Source of the DNA: Ryuthela nishihirai
Taxonomy: Eukaryota; Arthropoda; Arachnida; Araneae; Heptathelidae
Reading direction: 5' to 3'
Assembly (NCBI GenBank): GCA_038380435.1
Contig: JAWZYU010000007.1
Span: 25,089,001 to 25,153,000 of the forward strand
Length of the DNA stretch: 64,000 nt
Position numbers and translations under genes: made by a program. Shown piece after piece: positions 10,495 to 19,509 of the stretch (its first letter is position 1; the number at the start of each line of letters is the position of its first letter). The notes under the pieces are model-generated. The model had not been told where the DNA came from. It did no database searches and saw nothing but the letters and a program-made list of their open reading frames with translations.

Positions 10495-10638
10495 TTAGCA
10501 CTCGCCTCTGAAGTCTGAGACCACGAAGTGTTCCAGGTAACTAGTTTGCAATCGCTGCAATGCTTGGATTTCCAAACTCAGTTCTTCATGGAGAACACTT
10601 TCTAATTCGCATTTCTTCCCCAATTCCCGCACTTTGGA
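10495..10638 (-). CDS. Candidate terminal host exon, coiled-coil-like
   Basis: I do not recognise the protein. On the minus strand, a pyrimidine-rich tract ending 'attccttccag' immediately precedes an open frame starting Ser-Lys-Val-Arg-Glu-Leu and running 47 codons to a TAA at 10495. The peptide is rich in Glu, Leu, Lys and Gln with leucines at heptad-like spacing, and ends with a short less charged tail. This is what a last exon of a coiled-coil protein would look like. It has none of the stop codons or frame breaks of the surrounding transposon remnants and no resemblance to any element here. The open frame continues upstream to 10716 through what I take to be intron. Its downstream neighbour is LINE debris. 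It could still be a chance frame. Confidence 0.35.
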   Translation of the reverse strand, partial: SKVRELGKKCELESVLHEELSLEIQALQRLQTSYLEHFVVSDFRGEC

Positions 10639-10801
10639 CTGGAAGGAATAGGAAACATGTCTGAAAAGTACTTTAAAGAACCTTAAGTAGCGAAAACGAA
10701 TAAAAATAAACTTCATTTCAACATTTCTTAGATTGAGGATTTTTGGTATTTTTCCTAAAATGGTTTCTTAAGTAAAGTTCCTAAAGTAATCCTTAATAAC
10801 A

Positions 10802-11013
10802 CTGGTTTACAAGGATTTTATAACTGCCTTTAACTATTTTTCAAGTGCTGATGTCAGATCTGGCCTTAAAAAATGGCTAGCACGCCACGTTTTTATGTTA
10901 TTGGCAATTTTGACTCGTGTTAGAATCTTCCTATACTTAACACTTCCAGGCAACTGGGAGGATACTGGATATTTTACTTTTTGTGGCTAGAAACACTGAT
11001 TGCGAAGTGGGAG
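10802..11013 (+). mobile_element. 5' segment of the Jockey-like LINE
   Basis: Matches 56654-56880, the stretch just upstream of ORF1 in the long LINE copy, with small indels: 'ctggtttacaagg', 'aactatttttcaagtgctga', 'ggaggatactggatatttta', 'gaagtgggag'. Similarity begins at the same 'ctggttt' in both copies, which suggests the LINE's 5' end or promoter lies there. No coding function is evident. Confidence 0.7.
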
Positions 11014-11111
11014 AAAACATGTAACAGTAATCTAACCTCAGACCGCCATTTGTTGTTTTCATTATAGGAGGAACATGTGCTGTACCTTGAAGAGTGAATT
11101 TTGGCATTTAA

Positions 11112-11690
11112 ATGGCACAAAGTCAGCATCGTAAATGTGTTATTGTGCCAGATAAATTTTGTTATGTGTGTGGAAATTATATTTTAAAATCCCAGGGTCG
11201 TTCTCTGACAAATATTGCCTATAACTTGTATTTTGGATGTCATGTTGGAGATCAGGACAAAACATGGGCTCCACATGTGTGCTGCATTTCGTGCATTGTT
11301 GCTTTGAGTGAATAGTTGAGAAAGGTAAGATAAAATCCACGCTCTTTGCAGTTCCAATGATTTGGAATTAGCCAACTAGTCATTTGCATGATTTCTATTT
11401 TTGTTTAACTAAAGTGTCGTGCTTTTCAAAAAAGAACAAAAGCAAAATACAATATCAAAATGTGCTTTCAGTCATAAGGCCAGTTCCTCATGTAGAAGAT
11501 ATTCCTATACCAACACCTCCAACTAACTGGGAGGAGATGGATTCCCATTCATCAGAGGAAGACTTTGAGGCACATACAGATTCCGATCCTACATACACCC
11601 CTAAAAAGTTAGATGAGTCTCATCTGATTCAGCAAATGAACTAAATGATCTTGTTCGAAACCTAGGACTTTTTGCATGAAAATCAAATAT
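11112..11690 (+). pseudogene. Family Z protein, N-terminal part, broken
   Basis: Begins with ATG at 11112. The first 67 codons contain a Cys/His-rich module (Cys-Tyr-Val-Cys, then Cys-His, Gly-Asp-Gln-Asp, and Cys-Cys..Cys), then stop at 11315. The frame resumes with 'DCYFC'-like 'HDFYFCL' at 11384 and runs through a Pro/Ser/Asp/Glu-rich stretch to 11644, continuing weakly as 'ELNDLVRNLG'. This order matches an uncharacterised protein family that I recall as highly multicopy in arthropods and some other animals; function is unknown. A second, more C-terminal copy is at 62824-64000, and the two overlap in the 11313-11690 equivalent. It lies directly after a LINE 5' segment. At least one stop and one frameshift make it a pseudogene. 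Confidence 0.65.
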
Positions 11691-12197
11691 CAAAATATCA
11701 AATATAAAAAAAAAATCAAATATCAGTGTTGCTTTTCTTCATAAGGGAAAAATTCGTTTTCACCGGTGTCACTGAACAGTAGTAAATATCCAAAACTTAT
11801 TGCTGAGGTTTGTACTTTTAAATTATTCCTGCAAATATTTAGTTAGGCGGATTTTTATGTTACCGAATCGAAGAAGCTTTCTCATGTAGCTTGTTCCGTA
11901 GATATACTGATATAATCGCTGAAGTATTTGCTAAATTTTGACGATCACTCCAGCTGCAAATAAAATTTCGATGGATTAGCTCAGGTAAGTTGAGAGTTGT
12001 TATCAGTATATCGATCGAGTGAGACTTATTAAGTGTATTATTTTTATAGTAGCTTAGTGTATGAGTGTATTTTATACTATTTGTTAAAACTAATATCCCC
12101 TACATCATTAACATACATTCATGTTGGACTTGGATGTAGAACCAAAGTTAGATGTTTTACGCACCGTAAGCAGAAACGCAAGGGTATCAAGGTAATT
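11691..12197. other. AT-rich spacer
   Basis: Nothing recognised. A short plus-strand frame at 12033-12233 runs into the hairpin that follows and has no known relatives. Confidence 0.45.
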
Positions 12198-12275
12198 AGG
12201 AATGCTAAATTTAGAAAACAATTCATACGTTGAGGATACTCAACGTATGAATTGTTTTCTAAATTTAGCATTCCT
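12198..12275. repeat. Perfect 37 bp inverted repeat with 4 nt spacer
   Basis: Arms 12198-12234 and 12239-12275 are exact reverse complements around the spacer 'gata'. The arms have no terminal transposon motif. A perfect long hairpin with so short a loop is either very young or maintained, because drift would break it. Confidence 0.9.
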
Positions 12276-13463
12276 TACTTTCTATAGCATTCTGCCGCGT
12301 ACAAAATTCATTACAGAATTATTTTTACCCAATGAAAACAACTGACCTTGTAAAGAGTAATGCACACACGTGTACTAACCGAGAGGTCGCAACGCGAAAT
12401 AAACGTGATTCATAGGATTCACAACGTGAGTCATAGGATCACACGTTCGCTGGTAAATTGAGGAAAAGACGATTTATAAAAACTGTGAGAGCGTTTAGAA
12501 TTACAGATTTAAAAAAAAAATGATATCTTACTTTCAAACAATTAGCTGATTTTTCTTCCGAGGAAGAAATAATATTTTGTTATAGATTGCTACTGCGTAA
12601 CATTACTTCGTAGGAAAGAATATTTTGCATCTTGTGGTAAGGATGCAGCGGTAATAAGTATTAGGAATAAAAAGTTTTAAACTTGTGACCCAGTCGCGTA
12701 ACGGATATACGGAAATTAAAAAAGTTAGTTTTATTGATTATTCTTTTGCAATCACTATGTCTTTGAAGTGACTTAGTAGAGGAATTGGGAGATGATTGAA
12801 ATTTGTAAGGAAGAGGGAACTTTTTATCTGTGATTCGATGAAAATGCGGAGAATAATAAATTGAGACTCGGCAGAAATAAGAATTTAACGTAAAATCACT
12901 TTTATCATTCCGAAACAAGTCCTGACGCGGAAAGTGCAGTTCAGAATATGTGTGAACACAGATATCTGATGGCAACATCCTTCAACCCAATGGAGATTAA
13001 TTTTAATAAGAGAGGCACAACACTTGGAGGTTTAGGGGCGTGAAGGGAAATTTCAAAATGGTTTGTCTTCTTCCGATGAGGTACATTGTTTATTTACAAA
13101 ATAGCTGACCAATCATAAAGGGAAGATGGGATGTTTCGATAAGAGGATTGAAAATTATTTCCAAAACATTGTTTCCCTACCGTATCTCCTGTGATGGCCT
13201 GAAACAAAGGGGGGTAGAAATAGGGGTGACAATGCGGTTTAGTCAGAACGGCTGTCAATGAGTGACATCTCTGGACTTAGTTTTCGGACCCATCTCGAAA
13301 TTTTTCGACGATCAAGAGTGCCAGTGGGTTTTAATGTTGTAACACATCACGTCTGATATGGAAAGAAAGGGAGGTCGACAGCATGGCAGGTAACGTAATC
13401 CAAGATGACCGTTGCTAGAAATTTCGAGAAGGATTAACCTTTCAACACTACAGCCCAGGATGT
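12276..13463. other. Unassigned region
   Basis: The longest frame (12661-12978, minus, 105 codons) has no recognisable family or composition bias and no splice context that I can defend. No repeats of the other families in the window are seen. Confidence 0.4.
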
Positions 13464-14075
13464 GAGGGGGTGGAACTTTTGCCGAGTTTTAATTAATGAA
13501 GGTTTTCTTAATAAATGGGAAATGGGAGGACTTTTTGATGAATAACGGATTTATCGAAAATGACCGCCAAAGGGATGAGAGAGATACCTTGAACTTTGCC
13601 ACCGAAAGTTCAGTTGGACTTGGTAAATTTCAGATGAGGGTAGAAACCAAGGAACTTATTCGGGAGTTTGTGATCGGTGAGGGGTGTTTAATATAGGGGG
13701 CGGAACTTTTCATAAGGGTTTTTTTTAATGAGGGGGGGATTAAATAATACAGGTCGGTCAACTAGGGGGTCTTTAAAGTCGGGGGATTAGAAAATACTGG
13801 TTGGTCAACCGGGGCAGTTTTGATAGGGTGTTTAATAAAGGGGGTGGAACATTTGATAAGGGATTTTCTTAATGAGGGGAAGTCAAAAAATTGGAAAAAT
13901 TATGGCTGAAATAGAGGGCTTTTCTAAAGGTATAGTACTCATGATATACACTAAATGGCGCCACGGGTTTTAATAAAGTTAAAATAAAGGGGAGCAGAAC
14001 TTTTGATAAGGAGGGTTTTTTTAATGAGGGGGAATTAAAAAATACAGGTCAACCAAGGGGGTCTTTATTAATTAT
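13464..14075 (+). repeat. G-rich degenerate tandem repeat, ~145 bp period
   Basis: A unit containing 'gggggcggaacttttcataa', 'ttttttaatgaggggg' and 'tacaggtc..tcaac..gggggtcttta' recurs near 13695, 13838 and 13988, with a weaker first unit at 13464. G-runs of 4-8 are all on the plus strand. It is noncoding. The period and strand asymmetry suggest an old minisatellite or the repeated interior of an unrecognised element. Confidence 0.55.
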
Positions 14076-14224
14076 TGATTATGAAATATGAATTATTAAT
14101 TATGAATTACTAATATTAATAAGATGACGTGGTCAGTTATAAGTATTAATAAGGGGGCGTGGCCGGTGACGTCATAGGGGGAAGCACTGTGCAAAAGGGG
14201 TACCGTATAATGGGACTCTACTAC

Positions 14225-14489
14225 TGACATTCACTCCATTTTACCAGATGATCGCGACAAATTTAATGATGCAATTTTGGAAAGATTTTATATTGAGAAA
14301 GACATCAATGAGCTTGTATATACTGAACATTGCTCTTCTCAAATCAACGGTTTGGAAGCCATTCAGGATTTAACCTCTGCCCCAAAACATGGATTAGATT
14401 TAATTCATAGTATTTCTGATACTGTCAAAAAACCCAAAGGGAAGGGTAATGACAAAAAATCTAAAAAAGGGAGGAACAAAGTACAATAA
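14225..14489 (+). pseudogene. Fragment of the Jockey-like LINE ORF1, N-terminal domain
   Basis: The translation matches the N-terminus of the ORF1 at 56910-58091: 'LPDDRDKFNDAILERFYIE', 'KDINE', 'CSSQI', 'APKHGLDL', then a Lys-rich tail. It ends with a stop at 14487-14489, where the long copy continues into the central domain. Downstream is AATAAA at 14486-14491. The region is open for about 88 codons, so this is either a truncated LINE copy or a short mRNA-derived copy of the N-terminal module alone. The zinc knuckles and the whole of ORF2 are absent. Confidence 0.75.
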
Positions 14490-14994
14490 AATAACTTTAG
14501 TTAATCAGTTTTTTTAAATCAGTTGTAACGCAAAGAAAAATTCGCTTGCGATCTCAAAATAATTTTTTTAGGAATGAGGACAAAAGTAAATTCGCTTTTC
14601 GGTGGCAAATGTTTTGACCCGGCATTGCATTCAGTGCCGGGCCAATACATTTGCAACCGAAATTTATTGCCATAAACCCATTATGTTATTCTTATAACCA
14701 GTTTAATTTAAAAAAAAATGATTTGCATTTGTTTTGTTATTTGAATTAAATTTTCTGCACTTATTGATAACTTACATTAATGGAAAGCTTTAATTCCTAA
14801 ATCAGCTGCTAAAATTTCGAAATAACTGGAAATATTTCTAAACTTCCTCGCAAAGACGACTTGCATTAATAGATTTAAAATTTAATCTTTTTTACTTTTG
14901 CATAAAGATCGGCGAACTGGATCCCTTAGCAAAGCTCTTTTATTAAATCTCTTCTCGGCATTATTATGGCAATTTACAGCTGAACAACAGCAAG
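14490..14994. other. Spacer after the ORF1 fragment
   Basis: AT-rich. The 24 bp word beginning 'caaagtacaataaaataact' at 14477-14500 recurs exactly at 15738-15761, beyond the hAT/SINE nest. A short inverted match 'acccggcattg..cagtgccgggcc' lies at 14618-14643. Nothing coding is seen. Confidence 0.5.
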
Positions 14995-15719
14995 CAGGGC
15001 CGGGTTGTTTTACCTCTGAGCGGCACTTTTTTGCACACCATGCGCTAAATGGCCAGGTCACATGGACCCCGAAGGCTCAGAGAAGGTTGGGGAGGGGACC
15101 CACTAGAACAGCTGTTGGGAGACATATGGTAGCCTCCCGTCAAGGCCATCCAGCGTGTTCTTTAACGTGCACAGGGTATGGCTCTCCCGCACACGGGGCC
15201 ACGGCTTAACGTCCCATCCGAAGGACGGCGGCCTTTCCAAGCCCATCGGAGTCCCCTACTGACCGTGGGCAGGGCGGGGAATTTAGCGGAGATAAATCTC
15301 AACGCTGACCCAGCTGGGACTCGAACCTGGGAACTACAGATTACGAGCCTGGCGCGCTACCGACTGAGCCACCCCCGCCCCAAGCAAGCAGGGCCGGACT
15401 TACACATAAGCTAACTAAGCTACAACTTAAGGCCTCACGATATGAGGGACCTCATTGAAATGTATATCAAGTTTCACTGCGTTACGAAAATTTCTTTAAT
15501 ATTTATTCTTCTGTGCAAACGCTGTTCATTTTTGCTTAACAATGCTACAATAATGTTTTCATCACATCATTTTCATGTGTATTTTTTAATGTCCCCCTCA
15601 ATCAGAATAGATAGATATATTTCGACTTTCGAATTTATGGGGGCTCATAAATTTGAATAGCTTAGAGCCTCTTCAATATACCTTAGTTTAGGGCCTCAGG
15701 CAGTCAAAGTCCGGCCCTG
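14995..15719. mobile_element. hAT MITE interrupted by SINE-T
   Basis: Left end CAGGGCCGGACTT (split: its first nine bases at 14995-15003, resumed at 15389) and right end AAGTCCGGCCCTG at 15719 are perfect inverted repeats. Flanking octamers ACAGCAAG (14987-14994) and AGAGCAAG (15720-15727) match at 7 of 8. Without the SINE and its duplicated target, the element would be about 331 bp and noncoding. Confidence 0.85.
15004..15382 (-). mobile_element. SINE-T, complete, inserted into a hAT terminal repeat
   Basis: Flanked by the 15 bp direct repeat AGCAAGCAGGGCCGG (14989-15003, 15383-15397). On the minus strand the head reads 'ggggcgggggtggctcagtc' then 'ctcgtaa' in the anticodon loop and box B 'ggttcgagtcc'. 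The tail is 'aggtaaaacaacccgg'-like. The long target duplication indicates LINE-type retrotransposition. Confidence 0.95.
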
Positions 15720-15761
15720 AGAGCAAGGCATTTTGTTCAAAGTACAATAAAATAACTTTAG

Positions 15762-16378
15762 CATATAATGCTAAATTTCAAATCCTAGACTTTTAGCTCA
15801 AGTTGTCGAATATATTCCAGCAGAAATAAGGAATTGATTATAATGTTAAAGCAGGCACAAAAAAGTTCAAAATAACACATCTTTATTGATGCCAAATATT
15901 GCGGAATTATCATCTTGGTTAAAGTAAGCTAACAAAGCATCTATTTCAAACCAAAAAGAGAATCTAATTAACACTGGATGCAAAAGATCCGTCTTATACG
16001 TTCATTTTCAATGCACATCGTTTGAAGACAGCACTATTTGGCAATAACATGGCTGACTTTGGGATTGACCAATCAGGTTGAATCACCCGTATGGCCACTC
16101 TCTTCTAATAAAGAATCTCTAGAACAGCACTGCTTGCAGCGCTACTTTTGTCAGCCGGTCGTAATTTTTATTTTCCCACCAAGTTTCCAAGTGTGTGGAA
16201 AGCTTGCTTTTCAGTTCCGTATCTATTATTTGTTTTCTTTATTGCCTTTCAAAAAAATATGAAGTAGAAAAATTCAGTTATTAAGATTATATAAAAATAA
16301 TATAGAATAATGTGAAATGAACTACTCGCTTTTAAAAAAAAAAATTAGGTGTAATTTTAAAATTGCAATTATATACTA
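15762..16378. other. Unassigned spacer
   Basis: AT-rich, no family recognised. Short frames such as 16038-16262 show no domain. Confidence 0.45.
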
Positions 16379-17807
16379 CACTACTCGACATTGAAAGTGC
16401 CCCATCCAGAAGGATATATCATACAAACATTGAAATAGAAGGGTGGGTGTGCGCAGTTGAGATATGCAAATGATGATAATCCGGAGCCAATGACGTGTGT
16501 GGCTCAAGAGATAAAAGATGCAGTAGGAACGGGGATGGTATTGCGTTTATGCAAGTGGAAGTCCTACGATCGGTTGAGATTAGGTAGTTCCGCTTGGAAA
16601 TTGTTCAGCGAAGGCCGAATATGCCTGTCACACGCCGTTGGCAGGTTTATCATCATTTGGATGTTTTTGAGAGAGGAAGAATTATAGGCCTATGTGAAGC
16701 TGGATGGTCTACACGTCGTGTCTTTGCCCATATTCATCGGGATGCAAGAACTGTTGGACGCTGTTGGCAACAATGACAAAATGAAGGTTCTAGGGTGCGT
16801 CACAGAGGGAGTGGTGTCGTCCGACAGACATCAGCACGGCTTGATAGATACATTGTTCGACATGCTCGTTCGTCACTACAGAGCATTGCAGGCGATATTC
16901 GACGGCTGTGTCAGCAGACATGGACATCCCCATAACGACCCGAACCGTAAACCGAAGGTTGCATGAGTCTCACATGGGCTCTAGGCAACCGTTACATTGA
17001 CTGTCATTGACTGCAAACCATCGCAGCGCTCGTCTGGATTGGTGCCGAAGTCGTGCGAACTGGGGTCACGAATAGAACACTGTTGTGTTTAGTGATGAAT
17101 CCCGTTTCTGTCTGGGTGCTGACAATCGACGGGTCTGTTTATGGTGACAACCTGGTGAGAGGACAGATCGAACTTTTGTTCACAAACGGCACACCGCCCA
17201 TCAGCTAGGCATAATGTATGGGGTGCTATTGGATATGACAGCAGGTTACCTCTTGTTCGCATCACGGGAACACTGACAGTTGCACGATATGTTAACGCGG
17301 CTCTGCAGTCCGTTTTGTTACCGTTCCTGGGAGGCATGCAGCAGCCCATTTTCCAGCATGACAATGCCCGTGTACACACTACTAGGGTTTTCAGACAATG
17401 TTTGTAACATGTTCAAGTATTGCCATGAGCAGCAGGATCTCCAGATTTATCCCCAATAGAAAATCTGTGGGACCACATTGGACGACGTGTGCAATCCTCT
17501 CACCCGCCAGTGCGGAATCTCGATGAATTATGGGAGCAAGTCAACTGTTTGGTGTGCAATTTCTCAGGACCATATCCGTCGACTGTATGACTCCATGCCA
17601 CGCCTTATTACTGCCTGTATTGCCGTTCACGGCGATGCAACCACCTACTGAGTCAGTCATATTGCGCTGCATTATCTCATCTTCTAACCGCTGTAGATGA
17701 CCGCAAACTAAATCATGGTATGCCAATATGTATTGCTATGTGTATGCTACATTTCACCCCTATCCCCTCACTACTTCTGGATGGGGCAATTTCAATGTCG
17801 TGCAGTG
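16379..17807 (+). mobile_element. Tc1-like DNA transposon, complete ends, dead
   Basis: Terminal inverted repeats of about 37 bp: left 'cactactcgacattgaaagt' onward and right its near complement ending at 17807, both including 'gccccatccagaag'. TA dinucleotides flank (16377-16378 and 17808-17809). The 1,429 bp size and a single central transposase gene fit the Tc1/mariner superfamily. Confidence 0.9.
16594..17650 (+). pseudogene. Tc1-like transposase, broken
   Basis: A cut-and-paste transposase remnant. Reading frame segments in order: a helix-turn-helix-like N-terminus (about 16620-16776, 'FERGRIIGLCEAGWSTRRV'), a second HTH-like stretch (16800-16960), the first catalytic Asp in 'VVFSDESRFCLG' near 17080-17115, and a 'TPPISLGIMYG'-like core. 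The region of the second Asp follows near 17355 ('FSSMTMPVYT' in one frame, 'QHDNARVHT' in another). The C-terminus lies near 17450-17650. At least four frameshifts or stops interrupt it, so no protein can be made. Intact family members are about 340 residues. It lies centrally between matched terminal repeats. Confidence 0.85.
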
Positions 17808-17949
17808 TATTATTGGAACAGGACTAGTTTGGGGGCTACCGGGCAGGAGTGATGGCATCTTTTTGTACCTCAATGGACATATATGGAGGCCGTCTATCTG
17901 TGCTAACTATTTAATCTGTGATAACGACATGCTTAAATCGGTATAAACT
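17808..17949. other. Spacer between Tc1 and minisatellite
   Basis: Nothing recognised. Confidence 0.5.
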
Positions 17950-18720
17950 TTTATCGACGTCATTTTACATTGATAATGGTTTGATATCGACGACATTTTA
18001 TATTGATAAAGGTTTATTATCGACGGCATTTTATATTGATAAAGGTTTATTATTAAAGTAACTTTATATTGATTAAAGTTTAATATCGACGGCATTTTAC
18101 ATTGGTAAAGTTTAATATCGGCATCCTCTTATATTGATTAAAGTTTAATATCGACATCATTTTATAGTCATAAAGATTTAATATCGACGGCATTTTATAT
18201 TGATAAAGATTTAATATATACATCATATAATATTGATTAAAGTTGATATCAACGACATTTTGTATTGTTGAATATAGCAGACAGGATAAGGTTTCGATAT
18301 CAAAGCCCTTTTATATTGATTAAAGTTTAGCATCGACGGCATTTTATACTGATAAGGATTTATTATCGATGCATTTTATATTGGTTATAGTTTAATATCT
18401 ATAGTATTTAATATCTATAGTAATTTATATTGATAAAGATTTTAATATCTACGTCATTTTATACTGATTAAAGTTTAATATCAACTGCATTTTATATTGA
18501 TAAAGTTTTGATATCGTAGCCATTTCACAGTGATAAAGAGTTAATATCGACGTCATTTTATATTGGCTAAAGCTTAGTATCGACAGTATTTGCATTGATA
18601 TATAAATATGTATTATAGACTTTATTTTGCATTGATTAAAATTTAGTATCGACGCCCTTCATATTGTTGAACATTTATATTTATGCACTTTTATGTCGAA
18701 AACTTTTTATATTGATATCT
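17950..18720. repeat. 33 bp minisatellite, about 23 degenerate units
   Basis: The core unit is 'tatcgacggcattttatatt' followed by 'gataaaggtttat', 33 bp. It repeats head to tail with substitutions and occasional short or long units. Because 33 is a multiple of three, the minus strand shows an 11-residue periodic peptide (core I-I-N-L-Y-Q-Y-K-M-P-S) over 17907-18095 before stops appear. Unit divergence is substantial, so the array is old. No spacer/repeat alternation exists, so it is not CRISPR. Confidence 0.9.
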
Positions 18721-19204
18721 CTCAATATCTAAAGTTTTGTGTTCTTTTATTCAACATAACATTCCAACCAGCATTTTGCATTTGCCTTGGAACCTAATAA
18801 AGTTGTTATGTCAGTTTCTTTTGTTTAAATTTAATTATTAGCGTTATCTTGCTAGCCGTGATGTTAATATTCGTTCGCCTATAACGTGAGCGACCTGTTT
18901 CCTAGTTTAATTTTCGAATTTATGCAAAGAACAAGTTATATTGCATGTAAAAATTCTGTTTTTGCTTTCAATTGGGGAAATAACTGAATCATTAATTTAT
19001 ATAATAAAGATGCTAGAAATATTTTTCTTAATTACCTCCAGTTTAGGGAGTTATTCTAGGCACTGAAAATTAATTTCGTTATCTCGAAACACGATTTTTT
19101 GATTAAAGTGTTTCTTTCTTTTTTTGTTAAAATTATAGCTCACGGCAATTGGCCGAGCGTATCACGAGGCATTAAGACTTCGAAAAGAAAAGATTCCCGC
19201 AACA
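18721..19204. other. Unassigned AT-rich spacer
   Basis: No coding or repeat signal recognised. Confidence 0.5.
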
Positions 19205-19310
19205 TTTACCAGATGGTGCGAACAAAAAGTGTTCAGAAGTCTCCGTAAAAGTAGACTGCATGCGATCCCAAGTGCTCTCCGAAGTTAAGCAGCTGCTTCC
19301 TTCAGAAGTG
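19205..19310 (+). repeat. Possible 5S rRNA-derived fragment
   Basis: The stretch 'gcgatcccaagtgctctccg' followed by 'aagttaagcagc' (about 19262-19295) resembles the conserved centre of animal 5S rRNA, including the internal promoter word 'ccgaagttaagca'. The rest of a 120 nt 5S gene is not evident in order, so at most this is a 5S pseudogene or the head of a 5S-derived SINE. Confidence 0.3.
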
Positions 19311-19509
19311 ACACGTTGAGCGTCAGGAACACGAAGATATCAACGTTATCAATGTGCACCAAATCGTCTCAACTATAAGCTAAGAGAAATTCAAATTTTT
19401 CGCAACTATTTGATTACCATTCGTATTGGGGATAATTAACAATTGATTACCATTCGTATTGGGAAATGAAGATCATTCTACACTGTGTGGTTTAGCCAAA
19501 TAATTAGTC

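Noticed and set aside
15300..15380. Working tRNA-Thr gene (also at 45745-45815, 46990-47062, 55276-55350)
   Set aside because: The tRNA-like head is always joined to the same ~310 bp body and flanked by target duplications, so it is a SINE head. The anticodon stem has a mismatch and no proper acceptor stem closes.
14898..15414. Two ~100-codon proteins on the plus strand (and equivalents at 45293-45871, 46642-47069, 55172-55655)
   Set aside because: They are chance translations through SINE-T and recur wherever that SINE occurs.
17950..18720. Regular repeats as a CRISPR array
   Set aside because: Units are head to tail without unique spacers, and the rest of the window is eukaryotic transposon sequence.
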